This document shows, one piece after another, positions 26,735 through 35,117 of a stretch of 64,000 bases of DNA. Each line of letters opens with the position of its first letter. Within the stretch, counting starts at the first letter, position 1. Where the stretch lies: contig CASEVI010000002.1 of the NCBI GenBank assembly GCA_949291375.1, forward strand, positions 104,069-168,068, written 5' to 3'. The translations under genes were made by a program, and so were the position numbers. The DNA is from an uncultured bacterium (GTDB lineage: Bacteria > Bacillota_I > Bacilli_A > RFN20 > CAG-826). The notes under the pieces are model-generated. The model was not told the origin of the DNA and made no database searches. It was given only the letters and a program-made list of their open reading frames with translations.

Positions 26735-27430
26735 ATGACAAGCGCAATTTTACTTTTAGCAGGTTCTTCTACTCGTTTAGAATCAGAAATAAAAAAACAA
26801 TTTATAAAATTTCATCATAAAGAATTATTTCTTTTTCCTTTAGAAACTTTTTATAAAATTGAAGAAATAAATAATATCTTTTTAGTTTGTCAAAAGGAAG
26901 ATTTTGATCATATTAATGAGGCTTTAAGTGAATATGATTTTGAAAATAAAGAAATTTATCTTGTTGAAGGTGGGTCTACTCGCCAAAAATCTGTTTTTAA
27001 TGCATTAAAATTTATTTATAAAAATAACATTGATACTGATAATGTCATTATTCATGATGTCGCTCGTTTTTTAGTTAATGAAGAAATTATTTTAGAAAAC
27101 TTAAAAGCATTAGAAAATTATGCTGGAACTACCACTTATCTTGATGAATCTGACTCGATACTTTTAATAAATACTAATTACGAAATAGAAAATTATTTAA
27201 ATCGTGATAAAATTAAAAAAGTTCAAACACCACAAGCCTTTAAATTTGATATAATAATCGAGGCTCATGAAAAATATGAGGATGTTAGCGTTAATGATGA
27301 TGCGTCTTTGTTATTAATGGAACATAAAAATATTAAATTAGTTAGAGGTTCTCCATTAAATTTTAAAGTTACAACTAATGAAGATTTAAAATTATTAGAG
27401 CTAATATTAAAAGGTAAATATGAACTTTAA
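26735..27430 (+). CDS. ispD: 2-C-methyl-D-erythritol 4-phosphate cytidylyltransferase
   Basis: Third step of the MEP isoprenoid pathway: couples CTP to methylerythritol phosphate. N-terminal nucleotide-binding loop AILLLAGSSTRL...KKQF, HDVARFLV and PQAF match the family, with some drift from AAGxGxRM. The ATG at 26735 gives the standard N-terminus; ATG 26717 and TTG 26711 are alternatives inside the HAD gene. ispF, the later step, is encoded at 37946. Confidence 0.85.
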   Translation: MTSAILLLAGSSTRLESEIKKQFIKFHHKELFLFPLETFYKIEEINNIFLVCQKEDFDHINEALSEYDFENKEIYLVEGGSTRQKSVFNALKFIYKNNIDTDNVIIHDVARFLVNEEIILENLKALENYAGTTTYLDESDSILLINTNYEIENYLNRDKIKKVQTPQAFKFDIIIEAHEKYEDVSVNDDASLLLMEHKNIKLVRGSPLNFKVTTNEDLKLLELILKGKYEL

Positions 27431-27815
27431 TTTAAAAATCGAGGAAAAAGATATAGTTGAAGGGATTGTTACCTCCATAAAAAAATATGGAGTCTTTTTG
27501 TCGTTTGAAGGAGGTTATGCGGGTTTACTTCATATAAGTGAGATTTCCTCAAATTTTGTTAATAATATTGAAAAATACTTCCATTTAGGTGATTCAGTCA
27601 CAGTTTATGTTAAAGAAGTCGATCAAACTACAAAATTTTTAAAGGTTTCGCTTAAACTCTTGCCTGATGAATTAAATCCTTATAACAAAATTTTACCATC
27701 TAAAAGAATAACCTCTTACTTAAGAGATATTGATTTTAGCAAACTAGAAAAAGCACTTCCAAAAATGATTAAAGAGGAATTAGAAAGGGAGAAGAAAGAT
27801 GAGTTTAAAAGTTAA
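27420..27815 (+). CDS. S1-domain RNA-binding protein (YugI/CvfD-like)
   Basis: 131 aa: an S1 domain (EGIVTSIKKYGVFLSF, GYAGLLHISEISS, VYVKEVD, KFLKVSLKLL) and a short lysine-rich helical tail. This is the layout of the YugI/CvfD/general stress protein 13 group, which binds RNA or ribosomes. Overlaps ispD by 11 nt and pgi by 17 nt, so translation is coupled. In Bacillus yugI also lies close to pgi. Confidence 0.85.
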   Translation: MNFNLKIEEKDIVEGIVTSIKKYGVFLSFEGGYAGLLHISEISSNFVNNIEKYFHLGDSVTVYVKEVDQTTKFLKVSLKLLPDELNPYNKILPSKRITSYLRDIDFSKLEKALPKMIKEELEREKKDEFKS

Positions 27816-29094
27816 TTTTGACTACGTAAAACAAGATCAAATGGTATCTTTTGAAGAAAATAAAAAAAGAGTTGCTTCAATTGATAAAATGATTAACGAT
27901 AGAACTGGCGAAGGACATGAATTCCTTGGTTGGCTTGATTATCCAGTTAATTATGATAAAGAAGAATTTGAAAGAATTATCAAAAAAAGTGAAGAATTTA
28001 GAAATAAATATGATATTTTAGTCGTTTGTGGTATTGGCGGTTCATATTTAGGAGCTAGAGCAGCTATCGATGCTTGTAATGGTGTTATGCCTAAAAAAGG
28101 AAGAATGCAAATTCTTTATTTAGGTAATACTCTTGATCCAAACTATTCAAGCGAAGTCTTAGAATATATTAAAGATAGAAATTTCTGTGTTTGTGTCATT
28201 TCAAAAAGTGGCACCACTACCGAAACAAGTGTTTCATTTAGAATTTTAAAAGAAATGCTTGAAGATAAATATGGAAAAGAAGGTGCAAAAGATGCTATCG
28301 TCGCAGTTACTGATAAAGAAAAAGGTGCCTTAAAAACTCTTGCCACTACTGAAGGATATGAAACATATGTTCTTCCAGATGATATCGGTGGAAGATTCTC
28401 AGTTATGACTCCAGTTGGTCTTTTCCCAATTGCCTGTGCTGGAATTAATATCCGTGAATTTATGAGAGGACTTCAAGATGCTAGAAAAGACTTCTCTTCT
28501 CCAGACATTTATCAAAATCAAGCATATCAATACGCACTTGAAAGAAACTATTTATATGATAAACTCCACTATCGTGTTGAAATGATTGCTTCCTATGAAA
28601 TGAGGCTTAAAACAATTAATGAATGGTGGAAACAACTTTTTGATGAAAGTGAAGGAAAATTAAATAAAGCGGTTTTAACTTCTTCTGCTACTTTTACAAC
28701 TGACTTACATTCATTAGGTCAATTTATTCAAGAAGGAAGTAAAATTCTTTATGAAACAATAATTTATGTTGATAATCCTACCTATGATGTAACTGTACCA
28801 TTTGATAGAGAAGATTTAGATGGATTAAATTATCTTGCAGGTAAAAATTTAAGTTATATCAATAGAAAAGCTTATGAAGGTACATTAAAAGCACATAGTG
28901 AAACAGGTAATATTCCTAATATTCGTATCAATTTGGATAAGATTGATGCTTATAACGTCGCATATCTTTTCTTCTTCTTTATGAAAGCATGTGCAATGAG
29001 TGCATATCTTCTTGGAGTTAATCCATTCAATCAACCTGGTGTTGAAGTTTATAAGAAAAATATGTTCCATTTACTTGGTAAAAAAGGTTATTAA
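27799..29094 (+). CDS. pgi: Glucose-6-phosphate isomerase
   Basis: Interconverts glucose-6-phosphate and fructose-6-phosphate in glycolysis. Motifs VCGIGGSYLGARAA, VISKSGTTTETS, DDIGGRFSVMTPVGLF and SLGQFIQEG are intact; 431 aa is right for the Firmicutes form. GGGAGAAGAAAG precedes the ATG, inside the S1 gene. Last gene of its operon. Confidence 0.95.
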   Translation: MSLKVNFDYVKQDQMVSFEENKKRVASIDKMINDRTGEGHEFLGWLDYPVNYDKEEFERIIKKSEEFRNKYDILVVCGIGGSYLGARAAIDACNGVMPKKGRMQILYLGNTLDPNYSSEVLEYIKDRNFCVCVISKSGTTTETSVSFRILKEMLEDKYGKEGAKDAIVAVTDKEKGALKTLATTEGYETYVLPDDIGGRFSVMTPVGLFPIACAGINIREFMRGLQDARKDFSSPDIYQNQAYQYALERNYLYDKLHYRVEMIASYEMRLKTINEWWKQLFDESEGKLNKAVLTSSATFTTDLHSLGQFIQEGSKILYETIIYVDNPTYDVTVPFDREDLDGLNYLAGKNLSYINRKAYEGTLKAHSETGNIPNIRINLDKIDAYNVAYLFFFFMKACAMSAYLLGVNPFNQPGVEVYKKNMFHLLGKKGY

Positions 29095-29100
29095 TAAGTT

Positions 29101-29131
29101 TAAGGATGAGCAATTTGCTCATCCTTTTTAT
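29101..29131 (+). terminator. pgi operon terminator
   Basis: AAGGATGAGCAA/TTGCTCATCCTTTTT, 12-bp stem with T-run. Confidence 0.9.
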
Positions 29132-29135
29132 TAAT

Positions 29136-29543
29136 TTATATATTAATTGAATAATATAATAAAAGTATTAAAACGACATATAAAAATATGAAGAGTGTAA
29201 ATAAGCCAATAATTATAGAAGTACATGCAAAAGAAATAATAAATATTATAGTTGCAGCAATTCCTAATATAAAACAAATTTTGTAGATGATTTTTCTTTT
29301 TAAAAAATAATTAATAAAAAATAAAATAAAGACAATACTTAAAATAAAAGTATCTAAGTTATAATAAACTGGTAGATCAAAAGGAGCTAATAAAAAAATA
29401 GATTCACTTGAAGAATCGTTAATATCTTTAATAAAAGGTCCAAACTTAACAAATATTAAAAATATTATAAAAACTAAAACTAATAATTTAATAATAAAAT
29501 GAACAACAACTGGGTTATTGAAAAATGCTTTTATTTTTTTCAT
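29136..29543 (-). CDS. Small integral membrane protein, 135 aa
   Basis: Four predicted membrane segments (about 14-34, 63-80, 85-104 and 107-130) separated by a loop rich in Ser/Asp (FIKDINDSSSESIF). No recognisable family. It converges on the pgi terminator. A TAAAAT lies about 20 nt upstream of the ATG. Confidence 0.6.
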   Translation of the reverse strand: MKKIKAFFNNPVVVHFIIKLLVLVFIIFLIFVKFGPFIKDINDSSSESIFLLAPFDLPVYYNLDTFILSIVFILFFINYFLKRKIIYKICFILGIAATIIFIISFACTSIIIGLFTLFIFLYVVLILLLYYSINI

Positions 29544-29675
29544 ATCAACATCAATATTCTATTTTATTTGCTTACTAACTTCTATTATTTTCTTAACAAA
29601 ATACCTCAAAAATTTCTTTAAAAAATTCGAACTTTTCTTTATAATGAATATGCTGTTTAGATGTTCAAATTTTTA

Positions 29676-29704
29676 TTGACTTCAGCGGTGAATATTGGTA
29701 TATT
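29676..29704 (+). promoter_or_regulatory. Promoter of the five-tRNA operon
   Basis: TTGACT (29676-29681), 17-bp spacer, TATATT (29699-29704), about 35 nt before the first tRNA. Confidence 0.75.
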
Positions 29705-29739
29705 TTATGAGCACGCAAAAATCGTGTTAAAAAAAGGAA

Positions 29740-29815
29740 GGATGTTTAGCTCAGCTGGGAGAGCATCGCCTTTACACGGCGGAGGTCAGAGGTTCGAGCC
29801 CTCTAACATCCACCA
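29740..29815 (+). tRNA. tRNA-Val (TAC)
   Basis: Acceptor GGATGTT/AACATCC, anticodon TAC in CTTTACACG, GGTTCGAGCC T arm, CCA encoded. First of five tRNAs. Confidence 0.95.
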
Positions 29816-29831
29816 ATTTATAACATAAACT

Positions 29832-29915
29832 GGAGGGGTAGCGAAGAGGCTAAACGCGGTTGACTGTAAATCAATTCCTTCGGGTTCGGCAGTTCGAATC
29901 TGCCCCCCTCCACCA
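29832..29915 (+). tRNA. tRNA-Tyr (GTA)
   Basis: Type II tRNA with a long variable arm, acceptor GGAGGGG/CCCCTCC, anticodon GTA in GACTGTAAATC, CCA encoded. Confidence 0.95.
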
Positions 29916-29932
29916 CTTACACTTTTATAAAT

Positions 29933-30008
29933 TGGGGTGTAGCCAAGAGGTAAGGCAACAGACTTTGACTCTGTCATTCCGCTGGTTCGAGTCCAGCCAC
30001 CCCAGCCA
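29933..30008 (+). tRNA. tRNA-Gln (TTG)
   Basis: Acceptor TGGGGTG/CACCCCA, discriminator G, anticodon TTG in GACTTTGACTC, CCA encoded. Confidence 0.95.
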
Positions 30009-30019
30009 TTATTACATAT

Positions 30020-30095
30020 GATTCACTAGCTCAGTTGGTAGAGCACTTGACTTTTAATCAAGGGGTCTGGAGTTCGAATCTCCAGTGAGTCACCA
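30020..30095 (+). tRNA. tRNA-Lys (TTT)
   Basis: Acceptor GATTCAC/GTGAGTC, anticodon TTT in GACTTTTAATC, CCA encoded. Confidence 0.95.
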
Positions 30096-30100
30096 TTAGT

Positions 30101-30187
30101 GCCCAGGTGGCGGAATAGGTAGACGCGCAGGACTTAAAATCCTGTGGTAGCGATACCGTACCGGTTCGATTCCGGTCCCGGGCACCA
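30101..30187 (+). tRNA. tRNA-Leu (TAA)
   Basis: Type II tRNA, acceptor starting GCCCAGG, anticodon TAA in GACTTAAAATC, long variable arm, CCA encoded. Last of the operon. Confidence 0.95.
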
Positions 30188-30198
30188 ATAAGTCAATA

Positions 30199-30226
30199 AA
30201 AGCACGATAATTATCGTGCTTTTTTA
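30199..30226 (+). terminator. tRNA operon terminator
   Basis: AGCACGATAATTATCGTGCT followed by TTTTT; same stem as at 23416. Confidence 0.9.
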
Positions 30227-30277
30227 TATATTTTTTACTTTTTAAATATTAAGATAAATGTAAAAGTAAAAAATATC

Positions 30278-30371
30278 CACCAACTTCATAAATCTAGCTA
30301 GGAATCCCAAGTTCCTAGTTTATAATGCCGTCATTTTCCGTCAATGGTGAAATTGGTGTTACTCTTTTTTA
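30278..30371. ncRNA. Candidate structured RNA or bidirectional terminator
   Basis: Outer arms CACCAACTTC (30278-30287) and GAAATTGGTG (30349-30358) pair in 9 of 10 positions; inside is a perfect 7-bp hairpin CTAGGAA/TTCCTAG (30298-30318). A T6 run follows on the plus strand and another on the minus strand. The minus reading could terminate the HAD gene at 30455; the multi-branched form is more elaborate than the other terminators here. It matches no RNA family I know (not SRP RNA, tmRNA or T-box). Confidence 0.35.
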
Positions 30372-30454
30372 TTGATAAATTTTTATTTTTTAAAGTATCC
30401 TTTGCTCAACAACGATTCAAGGTTATGAAAGGATGTTAAATCCGAACATTTAAT

Positions 30455-31246
30455 TTAATCTATGACATCAAAATGTTTTAAAGCCTTATATAAACCATCA
30501 TTTTCAATATTATCAGTTACATAAAAAGCTTCTTTCTTAGCTTCGTTTTTCCCATTTCCCATACAAATACCATATTTAACAATATGAAACATAGAAATAT
30601 CATTAATATCATCACCAAATGCCATCGTTTCTTCTTTATTTAATTTTAAATAATTATAAATATTTTCAATACCTTTACTTTTAATAAATTCCTTAGCAGT
30701 AATTTCGACATTATTTTCCGCAAAACGATTATATATTAAACCATGTTCATCACTAAATTCTTTAACTAACTTTTCTTCTTTTTCATAGCAAAGGACTTGA
30801 AACGCCAAAACATCTTCGCCTTGATATAAAGAGATATCAAGTGGAAAAGGTTCATAAAAAACTTGATAAAAATTATGAACAATATCTTTATTTGTAACTT
30901 TGATAAAATTATCTTTTAAAGTAACAACGTTATATGAAAAATTATTTTCGTCTAAAAGTTTTATGAACTCTTTGCTTAATTCTTTTGGAAAAATATCTGC
31001 GTATAAAACGTTATTATCAATCATTGCTGCTCCACCATTAGAAACAACTCGCCCGTCAATAGGAAGAAGGTTAAAAACATTCAAACCTTTTAAAGAATAA
31101 TTGCTTCTTGCTGAATTAATAATTAACTTAATTCCTTTATCATGAGCTTTTTTCAAGCCTTCAATACCTTTTTTATTAAAATCTCTTACTTTATGATCAA
31201 ATAAAGTCCAATCAAAATCTAAGAAAATTGCTTTAATTTTATCCAT
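30455..31246 (-). CDS. Cof-type HAD phosphatase
   Basis: Haloacid-dehalogenase phosphatase of the Cof group, usually acting on sugar phosphates or flavin nucleotides. Motif I FLDFDWTLFD, the cap region in the middle and motif IV MAFGDDINDISMF are present. The ATG at 31246 (MDKIKAIF) is chosen over one 12 codons upstream because a promoter (TTGAAT, 17 bp, TATATT) occupies 31282-31254 and its -10 ends 7 nt before this ATG. Confidence 0.88.
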   Translation of the reverse strand: MDKIKAIFLDFDWTLFDHKVRDFNKKGIEGLKKAHDKGIKLIINSARSNYSLKGLNVFNLLPIDGRVVSNGGAAMIDNNVLYADIFPKELSKEFIKLLDENNFSYNVVTLKDNFIKVTNKDIVHNFYQVFYEPFPLDISLYQGEDVLAFQVLCYEKEEKLVKEFSDEHGLIYNRFAENNVEITAKEFIKSKGIENIYNYLKLNKEETMAFGDDINDISMFHIVKYGICMGNGKNEAKKEAFYVTDNIENDGLYKALKHFDVID

Positions 31247-31253
31247 AAACAAA

Positions 31254-31282
31254 AATATAATGGTTAGAATAAATTTATTCAA
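31254..31282 (-). promoter_or_regulatory. Promoter for a leaderless HAD gene
   Basis: Minus strand TTGAAT (31282-31277), 17-bp spacer, TATATT (31259-31254), then 7 nt to the ATG. Confidence 0.75.
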
Positions 31283-31347
31283 TCTTTTTCATGCTTATTT
31301 CGTTAAATTAATTTGTTTATTGCATTTTTTTAAACTAAAATAAGGAT

Positions 31348-32169
31348 ATGAAAAACTTAAAGAAAATATTGCCAATTTTATTGTGTCCAATATTAATGAG
31401 TAATTCACCAGCTTACGTAGATGATACTTACATTGATAAATATTACGATTTCACAATAAATTCCATTACAAAAGACGAAAATAACGATTCGTTTTATACT
31501 TTTAATATTACAAATAAAGGTGAATATACCATTTTCCAAGATAGTGAGTTTTATTTAGAACTCGAAAATAATGTTGATACTATTAGAGCAACTATCGCAA
31601 AAGATTTTGAATCCATTATTATTCCGAATGAAACAAAAGATTTATATGTAAAAATAGCCCAACTTCCTGAAAACTATGAATTAAAAATTGAAGATGTTTA
31701 TCGTAATTTTGCTAACGCCATTAAATATGAAACATATAATAAATATGAACTTAATTCATTTAATAGACTTTTCTCTCAAAAAGTAAATAAAACATATATT
31801 ACATATAATTATGTTTTTGATGATAATATCCGTTTAAAAGGATATGGAGTTGATTATACTTTTGATGGTACTTCAAATTATGAATCTCATTATATAAATA
31901 CAGCTCAAGAATATTTGTATGAAAATTATAAAAATTATTTCACGTTTACTTTAAGTATTGATGGAAATATTTTAGAAAGTGAAATTACAGATTTAACTCC
32001 ATATTTTTACATTGCTAGTATGGAACCAAAAGAAGATGATGGTTTATATCGCGATGAAATAATTATTATAACTACTTTAGGTGTTTTAGGATTATTTACT
32101 TTAGCAACTTTTGGTTTAACAATTGGTTTAGTTGTTAAAAAAGCAAAAGAAAACAAGGAGGGAAATTAA
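31348..32169 (+). CDS. Exported membrane-anchored protein, 273 aa, tandem paralogue 1
   Basis: N-terminal signal-like segment (MKNLKKILPILLCPILMSNSPA), an extracellular domain of about 210 residues (FTINSITKDENNDSFYTFNITNKGEY...) and a C-terminal membrane helix (about 240-265) followed by a short basic tail. It resembles the next gene in the phrases F.(V/I)NSIT, YTFNITN.G.Y and the C-terminal helix, so the two arose by duplication. No family recognised. TTGTTT-17-TAAAAT ends 6 nt before the ATG; the intervening AAGGAT could also serve as a short ribosome site. Confidence 0.7.
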   Translation: MKNLKKILPILLCPILMSNSPAYVDDTYIDKYYDFTINSITKDENNDSFYTFNITNKGEYTIFQDSEFYLELENNVDTIRATIAKDFESIIIPNETKDLYVKIAQLPENYELKIEDVYRNFANAIKYETYNKYELNSFNRLFSQKVNKTYITYNYVFDDNIRLKGYGVDYTFDGTSNYESHYINTAQEYLYENYKNYFTFTLSIDGNILESEITDLTPYFYIASMEPKEDDGLYRDEIIIITTLGVLGLFTLATFGLTIGLVVKKAKENKEGN

Positions 32170-32171
32170 TT

Positions 32172-33380
32172 ATGAGAAAGAATAAATTGTTAGTTCTTGT
32201 TGGGTTATTTCCTCTTTTAATAAGTAATTCCGCTGCGCCTATTCCTTATATTGGTCATGATGCTCATTATTCAAATTTTAGTGTCAACTCAATTACTGAA
32301 GTTATTGATGAAACTGAAGATGATACACCTATTGAAGATGAAGAACCACCTGAAAGCGATCAAAAAGAAAACGAAGGTGAAAATGAAGGAGAAACAACTC
32401 CAACTGAACCAACAAAAAAAGAAAATTATTTATATACTTTTAATATTACAAACCATGGCTCATATGTAATCGATTCAGAAATTACCTTCATTATTGATAA
32501 AAAGTATGAAGTAACTTTTGTTAATGAATTCTACTCTTACCCTTCAACCGAAGATTTATATATTTTACCTGGTGAAACTAAAGATATAAAATTTGATTTT
32601 AAAGATTATTCATATATTTTTACAGATAATTTTGAATTCACTCCTTATAGTATTACAGGAAAGGAAGCTGACGCTCATCGATATAAAGAAAAGACAGTTT
32701 CAAATTTTGAAATCACTTCACGTATAGTTTCATCCGATTCTTCTTCTACTACTTTTAAAGTTCGTTATGATTTAGAAGAAATGCCTTGGTTTATATTTGT
32801 AGGTTTAAATATTCGTTATTCAAATGATAATAAACTTACCTCAACGTTTTATTCTGATCCAAATGCTTATTATTTAAATAATTCTTTAATTACAGAATTT
32901 ACTTTAGAGGGTGTAAAAAATAGTGCTGATATTAAAACTGTTGACGCAACACTTTATTTAAATGCTAACATTTCACAATCCACTGGATTAACTAAAGAAG
33001 GAAAAGCAGTTATTCTTAGTTTAATTGCAATTCTTTCAGCTTTAATTATTTTTGCACTAGTTTCTTTAATTATTGGTCTTTCCTCTTCTAAAAAAGAAAA
33101 AGAATTATATAAACAAAGAAAGATCGAAGAGGAAGAACGTTTAAAAAAAGAAAAAGAAGAAAAAGAAAGAATAAAAAGAGAGAGAAAAGCTAAAAAAGAA
33201 GAAGAAAAGAGATTGAAAAGAGAAGAAAAAGAAAAAATAAAGAAAGAAAAAGATAAAACTGAAGAAAATTCTTCTAATGTAATAGAAATAGAAACAACAC
33301 AAACTAATGAAGAAAATAATGAACTTTCTACTGATACATTAAAAGAAACCGATCCTCAAAATAATAAAAATAATAACTAA
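32172..33380 (+). CDS. Exported membrane-anchored protein with charged cytoplasmic tail, 402 aa, tandem paralogue 2
   Basis: Signal-like start (MRKNKLLVLVGLFPLLISNSAA), an acidic insert (about 45-85, EDDTPIEDEEPPES...), the same YTFNITNHGSYV core as the preceding gene, then a membrane helix near 280-305. Beyond it lies about 95 residues of alternating Lys/Glu coiled coil (KEKEELYKQRKIEEEERL-like) inside the cell, and an Asn/Thr-rich end. The long charged tail could bind cytoskeletal or cytoplasmic partners, which is inference. AAGGAGGG overlaps the end of the first paralogue. Confidence 0.7.
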   Translation: MRKNKLLVLVGLFPLLISNSAAPIPYIGHDAHYSNFSVNSITEVIDETEDDTPIEDEEPPESDQKENEGENEGETTPTEPTKKENYLYTFNITNHGSYVIDSEITFIIDKKYEVTFVNEFYSYPSTEDLYILPGETKDIKFDFKDYSYIFTDNFEFTPYSITGKEADAHRYKEKTVSNFEITSRIVSSDSSSTTFKVRYDLEEMPWFIFVGLNIRYSNDNKLTSTFYSDPNAYYLNNSLITEFTLEGVKNSADIKTVDATLYLNANISQSTGLTKEGKAVILSLIAILSALIIFALVSLIIGLSSSKKEKELYKQRKIEEEERLKKEKEEKERIKRERKAKKEEEKRLKREEKEKIKKEKDKTEENSSNVIEIETTQTNEENNELSTDTLKETDPQNNKNNN

Positions 33381-33389
33381 TGTTCTTAT

Positions 33390-33424
33390 AGAAAAGGCAT
33401 AAACTTAAGATTTATGCCTTTTTA
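33390..33424. terminator. Bidirectional terminator
   Basis: AAAAGGCATAAA/TTTATGCCTTTT between two convergent genes, T-runs on both strands. Confidence 0.9.
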
Positions 33425-33893
33425 ATAAATAAATAATCATTATTAATATTTCTAAAATAAATATAAGTAAATAAATTAAAATTAAATAAAAACTAAAATA
33501 ATTTATATAAATATATTTATTAAATATTTCTCCAATAAAATAAGATAAAAAGTTAGTAATAATTGCGATAAAAACAATGTATAAGCATAAAATTATTGGT
33601 TTAGTCTTTATTTTTAAAGAAAAAGAATAATAATCGAATTTATATAAATAAAGGAATAAGAAACTACCTTCAATAAAAGGAATTATTATTTCATAAATAT
33701 AAATAAAAATTGATGAAGTAAATAAAAATAAATAAATTATATTCATTAACAAATTTGTAAAAACATTCATTGAAATTAAAATGAATAAACCTCTAATCTT
33801 TTTAATTTTTAAAAAGAAAAAATAAATAGGAGTTTCAATTAAAAGGGTTAAAAATAAAGGTAAAAGTAAAGATGAAAAATATATCATATTCAT
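33405..33893 (-). CDS. Integral membrane protein, 162 aa
   Basis: Almost wholly hydrophobic, about five membrane segments, with a conserved-looking IETPIYFFF near residue 18 seen in many small clostridial membrane proteins of unknown role. A TAAAAT box ends 5 nt before the ATG, divergent from nfu. No function assigned. Confidence 0.55.
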   Translation of the reverse strand: MNMIYFSSLLLPLFLTLLIETPIYFFFLKIKKIRGLFILISMNVFTNLLMNIIYLFLFTSSIFIYIYEIIIPFIEGSFLFLYLYKFDYYSFSLKIKTKPIILCLYIVFIAIITNFLSYFIGEIFNKYIYINYFSFYLILIYLLIFILEILIMIIYLLKRHKS

Positions 33894-33905
33894 ATAGTAT
33901 TTTAA

Positions 33906-33934
33906 TTGATTTTATATTCTATAATCTATAAAAT
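33906..33934 (+). promoter_or_regulatory. nfu promoter
   Basis: TTGATT (33906-33911), 17-bp spacer, TAAAAT (33929-33934); the -10 ends 11 nt before the nfu ATG, predicting a leader of only about 4-5 nt. Confidence 0.7.
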
Positions 33935-33945
33935 TATTACTTGTT

Positions 33946-34245
33946 ATGGAAAATGAAGAAACAATTTTAAAAATTAAAGAAACTTTAAATAAAATTCGTC
34001 CATTTATTCAAAGAGATGGCGGAGATTGTGAATTCGATTCATTTGAAGATGGTATCGTTTATATCAATATGATTGGAGCATGCGAAGGGTGTTCATTAAT
34101 TAACGATACTTTAGAAAGTGGAATCGAAGTTATATTAATGGAAGAGGTACCTGGTGTTATTGCTGTAAGACTAGCTTCTCAAAAAGAAGAAATTAAAAAA
34201 GCTTTAAAAGAAAATGGCTATTCAAACACTTCATCTAATTCGTAA
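33946..34245 (+). CDS. nfu: NifU-like iron-sulfur carrier
   Basis: 99 aa, a lone NifU C-terminal domain that carries Fe-S clusters to target proteins: IRPFIQRDGGDCEF and GACEGCSL, where the CxxC cysteines are the cluster ligands. Substrates here may include MiaB and other Fe-S enzymes (inference). Start has no ribosome site and a very short leader. Confidence 0.9.
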   Translation: MENEETILKIKETLNKIRPFIQRDGGDCEFDSFEDGIVYINMIGACEGCSLINDTLESGIEVILMEEVPGVIAVRLASQKEEIKKALKENGYSNTSSNS

Positions 34246-34289
34246 AAATAATTTTAAGAACATCGTTTCTTCTAATTAGTTGATTAAAA

Positions 34290-34331
34290 GAAAAAATGGA
34301 TTCAAGAGTTAAGTTCTTGAATCCATTTTTA
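34290..34331. terminator. Bidirectional terminator
   Basis: AAAAATGGATTCAAGA/TCTTGAATCCATTTTT, 16 bp, between nfu and the convergent phosphatase gene. Confidence 0.9.
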
Positions 34332-35114
34332 TTAATCAAAATACCAGTTTTTTAAATTATTAACAATAATATAATAATCGTTTTGAACATTTCTCCTATT
34401 ATATTCCATAGGAGTTTTATCTAAAGAAAGAACGTAACCTCCTGCTTCAGTAACCAATAAATCAAAAGCAGCTGTATCCCATTCTTTAGTTCCGGTAGAT
34501 AAACGATAAGAAATTTCAGCTTTACCTTCAGCAATTAAGCATGCTTTATAGGCACTTCCAGCAACATCGACATGTTTAATCTTATCGCTATATTTTTTAA
34601 AGATTTCCTCTTCTTCTTTCACACTGTGATAGCGTGATTTTAAAACAGTTAAATCTTCAGTTTTGTTATTAACAAATATTTCCTCTGCTTCATTAGTTTT
34701 TAAATCAAGTTTATATGATCCATATCCTTTTAAAGCATAATAGATAAATCCATAAACTGGAACAGCAACAACTGAAGCAACAATTTTATGTTTATATGCT
34801 AAAGCAATATTAATAGTAAATTCATCATCGTAACAAACAAAATCTTTTGTTCCGTCAAGTGGATCAACAATAAAAACTAAATCATTATCTAATCTTGAAA
34901 GATTATCGGCATGTTCTTCAGTTAAAAATGAATATGTTGGAAAATATTTCCCTAAATATTCTCTAATTAATTCATCGGCTTTTTTATCAGCTTCGGTAAC
35001 TGGAGAATCATCATCTTTAGTTTCAACGTGGAAGCCATTATGATAGATATCTAAAATGACTTTACTTGCTTTTTTAGCAACTTCAATCATTCTAGATAAT
35101 TCATGAATATACAT
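34332..35114 (-). CDS. Inositol-phosphatase family protein (CysQ-like)
   Basis: Mg-dependent phosphatase fold: SPVTEADKKADELI, FLTEEHADN (metal Glu pair), VDPLDGTKDFV and KEWDTAAFDLLV form the metal site. The DxxDGT(KD)F form and TEEH favour the 3'(2'),5'-bisphosphate nucleotidase (CysQ) branch over inositol monophosphatase. 260 aa. Four nt after fba and probably co-transcribed with it. Confidence 0.85.
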   Translation of the reverse strand: MYIHELSRMIEVAKKASKVILDIYHNGFHVETKDDDSPVTEADKKADELIREYLGKYFPTYSFLTEEHADNLSRLDNDLVFIVDPLDGTKDFVCYDDEFTINIALAYKHKIVASVVAVPVYGFIYYALKGYGSYKLDLKTNEAEEIFVNNKTEDLTVLKSRYHSVKEEEEIFKKYSDKIKHVDVAGSAYKACLIAEGKAEISYRLSTGTKEWDTAAFDLLVTEAGGYVLSLDKTPMEYNRRNVQNDYYIIVNNLKNWYFD

Positions 35115-35117
35115 TAA

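Noticed and set aside
29786-29977. A 63-codon open frame antisense to the tRNA-Val, tRNA-Tyr and tRNA-Gln genes
   Set aside because: It lies wholly on the complement of tRNA genes and spacers, and such tRNA-antisense frames are a known annotation artefact.
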